Below, in pieces: positions 1 through 7,586 of a DNA stretch of 17,697 nucleotides. A program made the position numbers and the translations under genes. The DNA is from J088 sp003695505 [NCBI: Candidatus Dadabacteria bacterium]. GTDB lineage: Bacteria; J088. The DNA is taken from NCBI GenBank assembly GCA_003695505.1, contig RFIY01000291.1:1-17697 (forward strand). The letters run 5' to 3'. The notes beneath the pieces were generated by a model. The model had not been told where the DNA came from and did no database searches. It saw only the letters and a program-made list of their open reading frames with translations. Positions within the stretch are counted from its first letter, which is position 1. Every line of letters starts with the position of its first letter.

Positions 1-1
1 C

Positions 2-742
2 GTCAGCGGTTCGGCGCCGATTCCACCGGATCTGATTCGCTGGTACCGCAAGATCGGTCTGGAGCTGCTCGAAGGCTACGGCATGAGTGAGAATTTCGCC
101 TACTCGCATTTCTCGCGCCCGGGCCGTGGCCGGATCGGCTACGTCGGTGAACCGAATCCGGGCGTCGAACACCGTATCAGCGAAGAAGGCGAAATCCAGG
201 TCAGGAGTCCGGCCGATATGCTGGGCTACTACAAGATGCCGGAGGAAACGAAAGCTTCGTTCACCGAAGATGGCTTCCTGAAAACCGGAGACCGCGGCGA
301 AATCGACGAGCAGAACCGGCTCAAGATCACCGGGCGCGTCAAGGAGCTGTTCAAGACGAGCAAGGGCAAGTATGTTGCGCCAGCGCCGATCGAGAATCTC
401 CTCAACGCCAGCGCGCTGATCGAGCAGTCGTTTGTGACGGGATCCGGGCGTGAGGCGGCCTGCGCGTGTGTGATGCTTTCGGAAGAGCTGCGCGCGCGCC
501 GCGATGATCCGGCACTGGCTGACGAGATCGGGCCGCAGCTCAAGGAACTGCTGTTCGAGGTCAACGGCAAGGTCGAGCCGCACGAGCGCCTGGCCTTTCT
601 CGTCGTCGTGCGCGACGAGTGGTTGATCGAGAATGACTTCCTGACGCCGACGATGAAAATCAAGCGTAGCGTACTCGAAGACGTCTACGGGCCGAAGCTG
701 GAGGAGTGGTACAGCTCCGGACAAAAGGTGATCTGGGAATAG
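2..742 (+). CDS. AMP-dependent (long-chain) acyl-CoA synthetase, C-terminal part
   Basis: This is the C-terminal 246 residues of an ANL-superfamily adenylating enzyme; the reading frame is open to the window edge, so the N-terminal half is missing. Visible motifs in order are EGYGMSE (fragment residues 24-30, the A5 adenylate-binding motif), TGDRGEID (about 95-102, A7, with the ATP-ribose Asp), ITGRVKELFKTSKGKYVAP (about 109-127, A8 hinge) and TPTMKIKR near residues 215-222 (A10, with the acyl-adenylation Lys). The A8 form with KELFKTSKGKYVAP is that of long-chain or bubblegum-type fatty acyl-CoA synthetases rather than NRPS domains. The family activates fatty acids to acyl-CoA in two steps via acyl-AMP. 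A lipoprotein gene follows after 7 bases, suggesting co-transcription. Exact substrate is not readable from this fragment. Confidence 0.93.
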   Translation, partial: VSGSAPIPPDLIRWYRKIGLELLEGYGMSENFAYSHFSRPGRGRIGYVGEPNPGVEHRISEEGEIQVRSPADMLGYYKMPEETKASFTEDGFLKTGDRGEIDEQNRLKITGRVKELFKTSKGKYVAPAPIENLLNASALIEQSFVTGSGREAACACVMLSEELRARRDDPALADEIGPQLKELLFEVNGKVEPHERLAFLVVVRDEWLIENDFLTPTMKIKRSVLEDVYGPKLEEWYSSGQKVIWE

Positions 743-749
743 GGATGTG

Positions 750-1991
750 ATGCGCCGTCTCGGCGCAGTGTGCGCAGCACTGCTCGTCGTGGCGGGCTGC
801 AACAATGATGCGCCTGCGGTCTCCGGGCAGACCTTCGTTCGCCCCGGGACCACCGCGTGGCATCGTGTCGTTCCATCCGATGCGCTTCCGGCGGGTGTGG
901 CGGCGGATCTCAGCAACAACAACCTGGACATCCTGCTGTACCAGGGGCGGCTCTGGTTTGCGTTTCGAACCGCGCCGACCCATTTCGCCAGTACCGAGAC
1001 GACGATGTACCTGCTCAGCACGGACGACGTCGAGGGGCTGCGCGACTGGCGGCTGGAGACAACGGTTCACACCGGCAAGGATATTCGTGAGCCCCGCCTG
1101 TTCGTGGTCGACGACCGGCTGTTTTTCTATTTCTCGGAGCTCGGTACCGAACTGACGTCCTTCGACCCCGACGGGGTCAAAGGAATGGTTCGCGCCGACG
1201 ACGGGAGCTGGAGCGAACCCGTCACGATATTTGCGGATGCCCGCGTCGTCTGGCGGATCAAGGAGCTGGACGGGCGTGTCTGGATGACGTCGTATCGGGG
1301 CACCTCGAAAGTCTTCGAGGAGCTTGATCCGTTCGTGCCGATCGATGTCATGTTCTCGACGACGGATGATGGCTGGACCTGGCGGGGCGTCGACGGTGGG
1401 GACGAGGTTGTTTTGCGGGCCGCAGGACTGTCCGAAGTCGGATTCGCGAGTGCACCCGCCGGGGCCTTGTTCAGCGTCATCCGCGCCGAAAATGCCGATC
1501 CTCGGGGGTTCGGCAGTCGTCTCTGTCAGGCGCCGCCAGGCGACTGGAAGACCTGGCGGTGCCGCGAGCGCAATGACCCGCACAAATATGACAGTCCGCT
1601 GATGTTCCGTTACCGGGATCGACTCTATCTGATTGCGCGATACAATCCAGCGGGTGCCTACGACCTGGCGCCGGGTGAGCCGGTGACGGTCGAGCGCTGG
1701 TGGCGCAACCTCTGGAACTATTCCGCGACGACGAAGCGTACCGCGCTATACGCCTACGATACGGAGCGATGGGAAATCCGGTTGCTGGACGTCTGGCCGA
1801 CGAATGGCGATACGGCCTTTGCATCGGCCGTCTGGCTCGACAATGATCGATTGTTCGTGTTCAACTATAGTTCTGATCCATCCGCACCCGAGATGAGCTG
1901 GATCGAGGGGCAACTGACGGGCAGCCAGATTTATGCGGCGGTACTGGATTTTGGCGCGGGAACGCCCACGGTGGGTGTGCCTGTCCCATGA
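750..1991 (+). CDS. Predicted lipoprotein with sialidase-like beta-propeller
   Basis: A 413-residue protein with a short hydrophobic N-terminus ending in VAGC (Cys17), a type II signal-peptide lipobox, so it is probably anchored to the outer membrane. No family is recognised with certainty. A recurring strand pattern of the form D/G-R-L-aromatic is visible at about residues 65-72 (QGRLWFAF), 121-128 (DDRLFFYF), 174-182 (DGRVWMTSY), 289-298 (RDRLYLIARY) and 364-373 (NDRLFVFNY). TTDDGWTW at 204-211 is close to the sialidase Asp-box SxDxGxTW. Together these suggest a five- or six-bladed beta-propeller. ATG at 750 is preferred over GTG at 747 because AGGG at 741-744 then has a usable 5-base spacing. 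It follows the acyl-CoA synthetase by 7 bases. A glycosidase or a non-enzymatic binding propeller are both possible. Confidence 0.8.
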   Translation: MRRLGAVCAALLVVAGCNNDAPAVSGQTFVRPGTTAWHRVVPSDALPAGVAADLSNNNLDILLYQGRLWFAFRTAPTHFASTETTMYLLSTDDVEGLRDWRLETTVHTGKDIREPRLFVVDDRLFFYFSELGTELTSFDPDGVKGMVRADDGSWSEPVTIFADARVVWRIKELDGRVWMTSYRGTSKVFEELDPFVPIDVMFSTTDDGWTWRGVDGGDEVVLRAAGLSEVGFASAPAGALFSVIRAENADPRGFGSRLCQAPPGDWKTWRCRERNDPHKYDSPLMFRYRDRLYLIARYNPAGAYDLAPGEPVTVERWWRNLWNYSATTKRTALYAYDTERWEIRLLDVWPTNGDTAFASAVWLDNDRLFVFNYSSDPSAPEMSWIEGQLTGSQIYAAVLDFGAGTPTVGVPVP

Positions 1992-2008
1992 GGAAAGCCA
2001 TTCTTTCC

Positions 2009-2013
2009 GGAGG
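2009..2013 (+). promoter_or_regulatory. Shine-Dalgarno GGAGG for the small lipoprotein
   Basis: GGAGG lies 5 bases before the ATG at 2019 and 8 bases before a second ATG at 2022. Either start is plausible, and the two differ by one Met. Confidence 0.7.
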
Positions 2014-2018
2014 AAACG

Positions 2019-2384
2019 ATGATGCGTGTACACATTTCCCTGATCGCTGTACTGGGTTTGCTGGCCGGCTGCGGATATCCGAAAGCTTCCAGCCTGGGAC
2101 TGCTGGAGCCGGGCATGGCGCCTGCGGCCGTCCGCCAGGTGTTAGGGGCGCCAACCTGGGCCGCAGGCGGGGGCCAGGAGCAGCGGTACGTCTATCGCAT
2201 GGTCGATGCACAGGGGCGAAAGCGTTTCCGGCGCATCTGCGGCACACTGGGGGCCGTGTCGCTGGGGGTCGCCTGCCTGCCGTGGGCGTACCGTGACGCA
2301 CTCCCGCGGGACTACGAACTGCGGTTCGTCGATGGTCGGCTCGCGGCCTGGGGGCCGGCCGGCAGTGTTCCGCTTACCCGGTGA
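2019..2384 (+). CDS. Small SmpA/OmlA (BamE-like) domain lipoprotein
   Basis: A 121-residue protein. The N-terminus is a short hydrophobic segment ending in LAGC (Cys18), a good lipobox. Directly after it, LLEPGMAPAAVRQVLGAP (about residues 29-46) matches the SmpA/OmlA pattern in which a short helix begins L-x-x-G-M-x-x-x-x-V and ends L-G-x-P. The following part, with YVYRMVDAQGR and YELRFVDGRL, reads as the beta-strand portion of that fold. BamE itself is part of the outer-membrane assembly complex, but many unrelated small lipoproteins share the fold, so this need not be BamE. It lies 27 bases after the propeller lipoprotein and is probably translated from the same message. Its 3' end overlaps the convergent ThDP-enzyme gene by 11 bases. 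Confidence 0.78.
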   Translation: MMRVHISLIAVLGLLAGCGYPKASSLGLLEPGMAPAAVRQVLGAPTWAAGGGQEQRYVYRMVDAQGRKRFRRICGTLGAVSLGVACLPWAYRDALPRDYELRFVDGRLAAWGPAGSVPLTR

Positions 2385-4164
2385 CCTTGCGCCAGAGCGC
2401 CCTGCCGACAAAGCGGAACTTGTCACCCAGCGGAAACCGTTTCAGTACGGTCTTGACGACGCCCTGTGTGAACGCGGTCCGTTTCGAGTAGTCGATCCGA
2501 ACGTCGACGACGACCGGCTGACCCTTTGCACTGATGGCAAGGGCGGTGTCGATGCCGTCGGCGATCTCGTCGTCGTTGCGAATCTCGACGTAGTGCGCAC
2601 CGGTTGCCAGCGCCGCACCCTCGAGCCGGATTTCGCCAAGCACCGTGCACGTCTTGCGGTTGTACGGGATCTCCTGCCCCTGTGAAATCTGCGAGAGCTC
2701 GCCGTCGTAGAAGACGAAGAACGGCACACCGACGCCCCGCGTGCTGGCCGTGACGATTTCCATGCAGGTCATCAGGAACGCGCCGTCACCGACGATCGCG
2801 GCGACCTGCCGCTCCGGATTGGCCAGCTTCGCGCCAATCGCCGCCGGAACGCAATAGCCCATGCAGTTGAAGTCGGTCGGGCTGATAAAGGTGCGCGGCT
2901 GCAGCACCGGGAACTGTTCGGCGGCGAGAAAGGTATGGTTGCCGTCATCGACGACGGTGATGGCGTCGCGGTCGAGACGTTCGCGTAGCGCGGTGAAAAA
3001 GCGTGCCGGATTGACACGGTCGCTCTTGTGGGCGAACCACTCGGTGCGCCAGGCGTCCTTGTCGGTCGCGATGCGGGTGGCGACGCGTTCGCGCCGGTCG
3101 GCGTGATTCACGCCTCGCGCCTCGAGCGCGCGACGAAGCGCGGGGACGGCATCGCGGCTATCCGCGGCTATCGCGACGGCGGCCGGATAGTTGCGGTTCA
3201 GCACCGCCGGATCGATGTCGATATGGACGAGGTTTTCGGGCACGCGCACGCCGTAGCTTCCGGTGGGTATTTCGCCAAAGCGCACGCCGATGGCCAGCAG
3301 TGCATCGACGTCCTGGAACGCGTTACGCGCGGCCGGCACTGCGGCGGCGCTGAAGCCCATGCCGGTGTGCAGGGGATGGTCGGCCGGAAAAGCGCTGAGT
3401 CCCTGAAGCGTCGTGGATACCGGCGCGCCCAGCATTTCGGCGATACGTGCGACGTCCTCTGCGACATCGACGGCTCCCCAGCCGACGAACAGCCCGGGTG
3501 CGTTGGCCGTCGCGAGCAGGTCGGCCGCCTGTTCGATCAGCGCCGTGTCGGGCTGCGGCGCGGGGGCAGGTGGCTGGAACTGCGGAACGTCTCCCGGAGG
3601 CCCCTGAAAGAGTTGCACGTTGTAGGGCAGCTCGACAAACACCGGCCCCGGTACGCCGCTGACGGCCGTATGGTATGCGGCAAAGATCGTTGGCACGACG
3701 TCCTCGTGCCGTTCGACCCGCCAGCGGGCCTTGGTGACCGCCTGTACGAGCTGCATCTGGTCCAGTTCATGCAACTGGTATCCGAACGGGCTGTCGGTGC
3801 TGGTGCCTCCGGAGATGACCAGCAGGGGAATCCCGTCCAGGTACGCTTCACCGATGCCGCTCATCGCGTGTGTAGCGCCGGCGGCGGGGACGATGACCAT
3901 GCAGCCGATCCGGCCGTCGGACGTGCGGCTGATCGCGTCGGCCATGAACGCTCCGCCGCCTTCGTGCGTGACCAGGACCGGGTCGATCCGCTCCGACTTG
4001 TTCAGTTCGTCGTACAGCTCCGTATTGTGGACGCCAGGGATGCCAAAGGTATGCGATACCGGCAGTTGCTCGAGCGCGTACCGTACGAGCCAGGCCCCGC
4101 TGCGCCGTCCGGAAATCTTCGTTGTTGGCCAGTCCGCACGGATGGATTCGGGTGTGATCGTCAT
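2374..4164 (-). CDS. Thiamine-diphosphate-dependent enzyme (acetolactate synthase-like superfamily)
   Basis: A 596-residue enzyme with the three-domain architecture of the acetolactate synthase/decarboxylase/lyase group. The PYR domain includes FGIPGVHNTELYDEL (about residues 40-54) and THEGGGAFMADA with Glu68, the position of the Glu that activates the ThDP aminopyrimidine. The middle Rossmann-like domain includes LFVGWGAVDVAEDVARIAEML (about 225-245). The C-terminal PP domain has GDGAFLMT (459-466). The usual GDG-x(25-28)-NN motif ends here in YD (486-487), so the Asp would be the second metal ligand. No regulatory ilvN-type subunit gene is adjacent, so a biosynthetic acetolactate synthase is unlikely. 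The start lies one base after the stop of the flavoprotein gene, indicating translational coupling. Substrate is unknown; 2-oxoacid decarboxylase, benzoin-type lyase and cyclic-diketone hydrolase activities occur in this superfamily. Confidence 0.9.
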   Translation of the reverse strand: MTITPESIRADWPTTKISGRRSGAWLVRYALEQLPVSHTFGIPGVHNTELYDELNKSERIDPVLVTHEGGGAFMADAISRTSDGRIGCMVIVPAAGATHAMSGIGEAYLDGIPLLVISGGTSTDSPFGYQLHELDQMQLVQAVTKARWRVERHEDVVPTIFAAYHTAVSGVPGPVFVELPYNVQLFQGPPGDVPQFQPPAPAPQPDTALIEQAADLLATANAPGLFVGWGAVDVAEDVARIAEMLGAPVSTTLQGLSAFPADHPLHTGMGFSAAAVPAARNAFQDVDALLAIGVRFGEIPTGSYGVRVPENLVHIDIDPAVLNRNYPAAVAIAADSRDAVPALRRALEARGVNHADRRERVATRIATDKDAWRTEWFAHKSDRVNPARFFTALRERLDRDAITVVDDGNHTFLAAEQFPVLQPRTFISPTDFNCMGYCVPAAIGAKLANPERQVAAIVGDGAFLMTCMEIVTASTRGVGVPFFVFYDGELSQISQGQEIPYNRKTCTVLGEIRLEGAALATGAHYVEIRNDDEIADGIDTALAISAKGQPVVVDVRIDYSKRTAFTQGVVKTVLKRFPLGDKFRFVGRALWRKVTG

Positions 4165-4165
4165 G

Positions 4166-5791
4166 TCAGGCGCCTTTCGCGATGTAGCGCGCCGTTGCCC
4201 GCCCGGTCAGGACGCAGCCGCCGAGGAATGTGCCCTCCAGCGACCCGATCCCGTGTATGCCGCCGCCGCCGAATCCGGCGCTTTCACCAACAGCGTACAG
4301 CCCGGGGATCGCCTTTCCTTCTGTGTTCAGCACGCGGCCGCCGAGATCGGTCTGGATCCCGCCAAGACTCTTGCGGGTCAGGATGAATTCCCGAATCGCA
4401 ATCAGGGGCCGAGCCTTCGGGTCGTCGATCGGCTGGAAGTTGCAGGTGCGCAGCCGGTCGCCGGGGTATTTGCGGAAATTGGCGATCCAGCGTAGCTGGT
4501 CATCGTTGTGGTACTTCGGACCTCGCCGGATCATCCGGTCGAAGTAGTCGATTTCACTGGCCAGCGTGTCGTAGTCGGTTTGCAGACCGTAGAGATTGCG
4601 CTCATTCATACCGGCCACCAGGTCGCGCAAATTGTCGGCAACGACGATGTCGTCCGGGCATTCGTCGATCAGGCGGCGGATCAGCGCCTTGTTGCCGAAC
4701 AGCGCGTCGAGCAGGATCCGTACTTTCTTCTTGTCGCGGAATGCCGTCATGTAGGCCCCGCCAGAGACCGCCAGTTCCTTGATCGCGATCTTCCAGTTCA
4801 GTACCTGCCACGAGTACTTGCCCGGTTGGCGCACGATCGAGTCGACAAGATGGCGGGTGTCCGAATACGGAATCAGCGGCCAGGGTGTGCGGATGCGCTG
4901 ACCGAGCGCATTGACCCACAGGGCTGAGCGGGGCGGTACCAGCGACAGGCCGTCATTGGGCTTGCGCTTTGCCGGGTGGTGGACGCCGGCGGCATAGTGC
5001 CACTGTTTGTCCAGATGCGTCAGCCTGGCGCCGACTTCGGCGGCGCGGTCGTGCAACATGCCGTCCGCGTAGATGTGCGAGCCGTTGAGCAGGTGTTCCG
5101 GCGGTTCGCCCCAGTCGGCGTACCAGTTGGCGCGCACCTTGCTCAGATCGCCACCGCAAATGCCGCCGGACGCAATGACGACGTGCTCCGCGGTTACGCG
5201 GAACTCCTCGCCGTTGTCCATACGCTTGCCGTACACGCCCGTAGCGCGACCGTCGGTGATGTCAAAGCCCGAGACCTCGTGTTCGAACAGAACCTCCAAC
5301 CGTTCGCGTCCGGGATGTCGTTCGAGGCCGGCGATTGCGCAGGCGATGATTTCGGATCCGGTGCCCAGCGCGATATGCCAGCGCGGTACCGTGTTGTAGG
5401 TGGTGGTCAGGCCCCGTTCCGGCCAGTTGACGATTGGCAGGAACTCGACGCCGTTGCCATCGAGGTATTCGAAGATGTACTCAATCGAGTTTTCGCAGTA
5501 GAACTTCGCCCATTCAAGCGGCCAGTGATCGTTGTCGCCGAACTGCGCACAGGCAAGCCAGTCGCGCAGCGCCAGTTCGGGCGAGTCATCGATCTTCATT
5601 CGTTTCTGGTGCGGCGTGCCGATCATGTGTACGCCGCCGAACGATTCCCTGGCGAGGCCACCCCAGGTTTCGCGTGGCCCCTTTTCGATCATCAGCACGC
5701 GCATACCGTGCGTCAGGAGTTCGTGGGCCGTGGCAATGGCGGCGAGGCCGCCGCCGGCGATGACGACTTCGGTTTCGTAGCTTGCGCTCAT
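4166..5791 (-). CDS. FAD-binding dehydrogenase (COG3573 / KstD-fumarate reductase-like flavoprotein)
   Basis: A 541-residue flavoprotein. The N-terminal dinucleotide-binding motif is at about residues 9-36 (VVIAGGGLAAIATAHELL then RVLMIEKG; Glu36 would bind the ribose). A substrate-channel segment GGLARESFGG follows at about 44-53. The C-terminus carries the second FAD-contact region, GLYAVGESAGFGGGGIHG then SLEGTFLGGC, characteristic of the uncharacterised FAD-binding dehydrogenase family and related to 3-ketosteroid dehydrogenase and fumarate reductase flavoproteins. Such enzymes introduce or reduce C=C bonds next to a carbonyl. Predicted cytosolic, with no signal peptide. GAGGAG (plus-strand 5798-5803) lies 6 bases before the ATG. 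It is the first gene of a two-gene operon with the ThDP enzyme, implying consecutive steps on one substrate. Actual substrate is not deducible. Confidence 0.9.
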   Translation of the reverse strand: MSASYETEVVIAGGGLAAIATAHELLTHGMRVLMIEKGPRETWGGLARESFGGVHMIGTPHQKRMKIDDSPELALRDWLACAQFGDNDHWPLEWAKFYCENSIEYIFEYLDGNGVEFLPIVNWPERGLTTTYNTVPRWHIALGTGSEIIACAIAGLERHPGRERLEVLFEHEVSGFDITDGRATGVYGKRMDNGEEFRVTAEHVVIASGGICGGDLSKVRANWYADWGEPPEHLLNGSHIYADGMLHDRAAEVGARLTHLDKQWHYAAGVHHPAKRKPNDGLSLVPPRSALWVNALGQRIRTPWPLIPYSDTRHLVDSIVRQPGKYSWQVLNWKIAIKELAVSGGAYMTAFRDKKKVRILLDALFGNKALIRRLIDECPDDIVVADNLRDLVAGMNERNLYGLQTDYDTLASEIDYFDRMIRRGPKYHNDDQLRWIANFRKYPGDRLRTCNFQPIDDPKARPLIAIREFILTRKSLGGIQTDLGGRVLNTEGKAIPGLYAVGESAGFGGGGIHGIGSLEGTFLGGCVLTGRATARYIAKGA

Positions 5792-5841
5792 CGGTGTCTC
5801 CTCGCGGGCTGGTTTGCGGGTCGTGCGCGGCTATCCGATGC

Positions 5842-5850
5842 AGCTTAGCA
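5842..5850 (-). promoter_or_regulatory. Candidate extended -10 promoter of the flavoprotein/ThDP operon
   Basis: On the minus strand this reads TGCTAAGCT, an extended -10 (TGN plus TAAGCT). It lies about 50 bases upstream of the ATG at 5791. No good -35 hexamer is present, which is common for extended -10 promoters. A palindrome sits directly upstream, where the -35 would be. Confidence 0.4.
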
Positions 5851-5856
5851 GAAGTT

Positions 5857-5872
5857 TAATGCGACCGCATTA
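5857..5872. promoter_or_regulatory. Perfect palindrome, candidate operator
   Basis: TAATGCG-AC-CGCATTA is a perfect 7-bp inverted repeat with a 2-base centre. It lies between the flavoprotein start (5791) and the stop of the next minus-strand gene (5888), covering the -35 region of the candidate promoter. The size and symmetry suit a dimeric repressor such as a TetR- or GntR-type protein. No regulator gene is visible in the window. With a 2-base loop it would be a poor RNA hairpin, so an operator is preferred over a terminator. Confidence 0.42.
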
Positions 5873-5887
5873 CGGCGCCACGGGTGA

Positions 5888-6568
5888 TCAGTCCATGGGC
5901 TCAATGATTTCGATGGGATCCTCGGTGGACGGGGCGGGTTTGGGAGCGACGGGCTGTACGGGGGCAACCGGCTCGACCGGCGCCGGAGCCGTCGGCGCCA
6001 GTTCCGGCGTCTGTTCAACGACCGGCTCCGGAGTGCGCGGGGCCACCGGTGCGCCGCTGGTTGCACCAGCGGGCAGGGGCTTTTCGGGCAGGCCGGTCCG
6101 GCGACGCAGCTTATTCGCGTAGGTGTCCGGGTCGAGCGGCGGTTCCGCAAGGCAGCCGCCGGTACCGTTCGCGAGAATCTCGCAGCGCATCGGCCAGGTG
6201 ATGATCACGTCGTCGTCGACGCGGCCTTCCCATTCGACGGGCAGCGAAACGCGATAGCGCCCCAGCAGGAACCGCAGATAGTTCTGGTCCGGGTCGTCGA
6301 GCCGGAAGCGTGCGCCGTGCTGAAATTCGCGGCCAAAAATGCCCAGATCGCGAATCAGAAATGTGCCCGCGCGACCGGTGTTGCCGGCTACGCCGTTGAA
6401 GTGAATCTCAAGGTCGCGGTCCATCGTCTGATGCCAGCCGCGATAACCATCGACGCGGACGGTGACTTCTCCGATGACGCCGATGGCAAATGCTGGTGCC
6501 GCCATCGCCGCGATCAGCAGCGTGGTCGACAGCAGGTGACCCAGGAAGTGCGGTGTTCGTTGTCTCAT
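5888..6568 (-). CDS. Exported protein of unknown function with Pro/Ala-rich C-terminal tail
   Basis: A 226-residue protein that I do not recognise. The chosen ATG (6568) puts a clear Sec signal peptide at the start: a hydrophobic core at about residues 11-24 and an AFA cleavage site after residue 28. Upstream in-frame starts would bury this signal and run into the divergent prenyl synthase gene. The mature part (29-160) is predicted to be mostly beta with two cysteines (129 and 139) that could form a disulfide in the periplasm. Residues about 161-218 are low-complexity and rich in Pro, Ala, Val and Glu (repeated EPV, APV and APAP), like a wall- or periplasm-spanning linker. The final segment is acidic. 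There is no Shine-Dalgarno sequence before the ATG. It may be periplasmic or loosely envelope-associated; function unknown. Confidence 0.8.
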   Translation of the reverse strand: MRQRTPHFLGHLLSTTLLIAAMAAPAFAIGVIGEVTVRVDGYRGWHQTMDRDLEIHFNGVAGNTGRAGTFLIRDLGIFGREFQHGARFRLDDPDQNYLRFLLGRYRVSLPVEWEGRVDDDVIITWPMRCEILANGTGGCLAEPPLDPDTYANKLRRRTGLPEKPLPAGATSGAPVAPRTPEPVVEQTPELAPTAPAPVEPVAPVQPVAPKPAPSTEDPIEIIEPMD

Positions 6569-6576
6569 GCAGGTTA

Positions 6577-6582
6577 AGTATA
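6577..6582 (-). promoter_or_regulatory. Candidate -10 (TATACT) for the exported protein gene
   Basis: TATACT on the minus strand matches TATAAT in five of six positions and ends 8 bases before the ATG at 6568. If functional it would give a leaderless or nearly leaderless mRNA, which fits the missing ribosome binding site. No convincing -35 is visible. Confidence 0.35.
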
Positions 6583-6608
6583 ACCGAAACGACGGCCAAA
6601 ACACCCGG

Positions 6609-6637
6609 TTCGTGGTCCCGTCCGGGCAGGGTAGAAT
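6609..6637 (+). promoter_or_regulatory. Candidate promoter of the polyprenyl synthase gene
   Basis: TAGAAT at 6632-6637 is a five-of-six -10 match. TTCGTG at 6609-6614 is a weak -35 with a 17-base spacer. Transcription would begin about 24 bases before the ATG at 6668. Confidence 0.4.
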
Positions 6638-6667
6638 AACGCAGAAAGGCCGCAGACGTGCAACAAG

Positions 6668-7552
6668 ATGCCTGACCAGTTTGACCGACAACAGTTTTAT
6701 GCGCGCTTGCGTGTGATCGTTCGCGAGCAGCTCGTTGCCTCCGACCGCCTGGCGGAACCGGTGGAACGCCTGCTGGAACACCCTGGCAAGGCGCTGCGTC
6801 CGGCGCTCGCTTACGCGGTCGCGCAGGCGTGCGGCCATGGCCAGTTGCCCGGCGCGATCGAGACGATTGCGGCTGCGGCTGAGCTGCTTCATCTGGCGGC
6901 GCTCGTACACGATGATATCGTCGATGAAGCGGCGCAGCGCCGTGGTGTCGAAACGTTGCATCGGCGCTACGATACGCGAACCGCGGTACTCGTTGGCGAC
7001 ATGCTGATCGGACTGGCGTCGGAGCTGATTGCCGATGGCGCGAGCGAAGGAACATTGCGGCGGTTCGGGCCGACGCTCCGCGGGCTGGCCGAATCGGAGC
7101 TGCTGGAGTACCGTGCACGTGGCACAACGCTGGAAGCGGCGGTTGCCGAGCGCATCGCCGTCGGCAAGGCCGGTTCCCTGTTTGGCTGGATCGCCGCCGC
7201 TGCCGCGATCGAGTGCCGCGAATGGGCCGGCGAGACGGCCTGGTATCAGTGGGGACTACAGCTTGGCGTGCTGTATCAGCTCGTCGATGACCTTGGTGAC
7301 GTGCTCGGCATCGATGAAGGCAAGGACGTGGGTCTGGACGCCGCAACCGGAACGCCGACGTTGCTGGCCATGATCGAGCACGAACATGGCCGGAACGGGG
7401 TGGCGCGACAGATGCAGAGCCTGATCACTCTGGTTCGGCGGCCTCCGGCGCGAGGGCCCGCGCTCGACCAGTTCATTGAGACGGTGTGCACGAGAGCGCA
7501 GGATCGGCTCAGTTCGTACGGCGAACATTCGATCGACGCGACCGGCGCCTGA
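6668..7552 (+). CDS. Trans-polyprenyl diphosphate synthase (long-chain type, IspB-like)
   Basis: A 294-residue, all-alpha isoprenoid chain-elongation enzyme. It adds isopentenyl diphosphate to allylic primers to make the side chain of ubiquinone or menaquinone. Visible motifs are GKALRP (40-45, diphosphate-binding Lys and Arg), the first Asp-rich motif DDIVD (82-86) followed by RRG, KAGSLF (167-172) and the second Asp-rich motif DDLGD (207-211). The residue five before the first Asp motif is Ala77 rather than Phe or Tyr. In this family that points to a long product rather than farnesyl or geranylgeranyl diphosphate. It is about 30 residues shorter than typical octaprenyl synthases, lacking part of the N-terminal helix. 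No convincing ribosome binding site precedes the ATG. It is monocistronic here, not next to rplU-rpmA as in many gammaproteobacteria. Confidence 0.9.
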   Translation: MPDQFDRQQFYARLRVIVREQLVASDRLAEPVERLLEHPGKALRPALAYAVAQACGHGQLPGAIETIAAAAELLHLAALVHDDIVDEAAQRRGVETLHRRYDTRTAVLVGDMLIGLASELIADGASEGTLRRFGPTLRGLAESELLEYRARGTTLEAAVAERIAVGKAGSLFGWIAAAAAIECREWAGETAWYQWGLQLGVLYQLVDDLGDVLGIDEGKDVGLDAATGTPTLLAMIEHEHGRNGVARQMQSLITLVRRPPARGPALDQFIETVCTRAQDRLSSYGEHSIDATGA

Positions 7553-7586
7553 CGCGCCGCGTTGCGCCTCCGGCGCGTTGCGGCAC

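Noticed and set aside
660-1583. A 307-codon minus-strand frame opposite the propeller lipoprotein
   Set aside because: The plus-strand frame has a lipobox, a start signal and propeller repeats; the antisense frame has none.
2374-4164. Biosynthetic acetolactate synthase (ilvB)
   Set aside because: There is no ilvN or ilvC neighbour, the ThDP motif differs, and the gene is coupled to a flavin dehydrogenase.
3028-4386. A 452-codon plus-strand frame, and a similar one at 4976-5848, opposite the ThDP and flavoprotein genes
   Set aside because: Both lie antisense to recognised enzymes and show no family motifs or ribosome binding sites.
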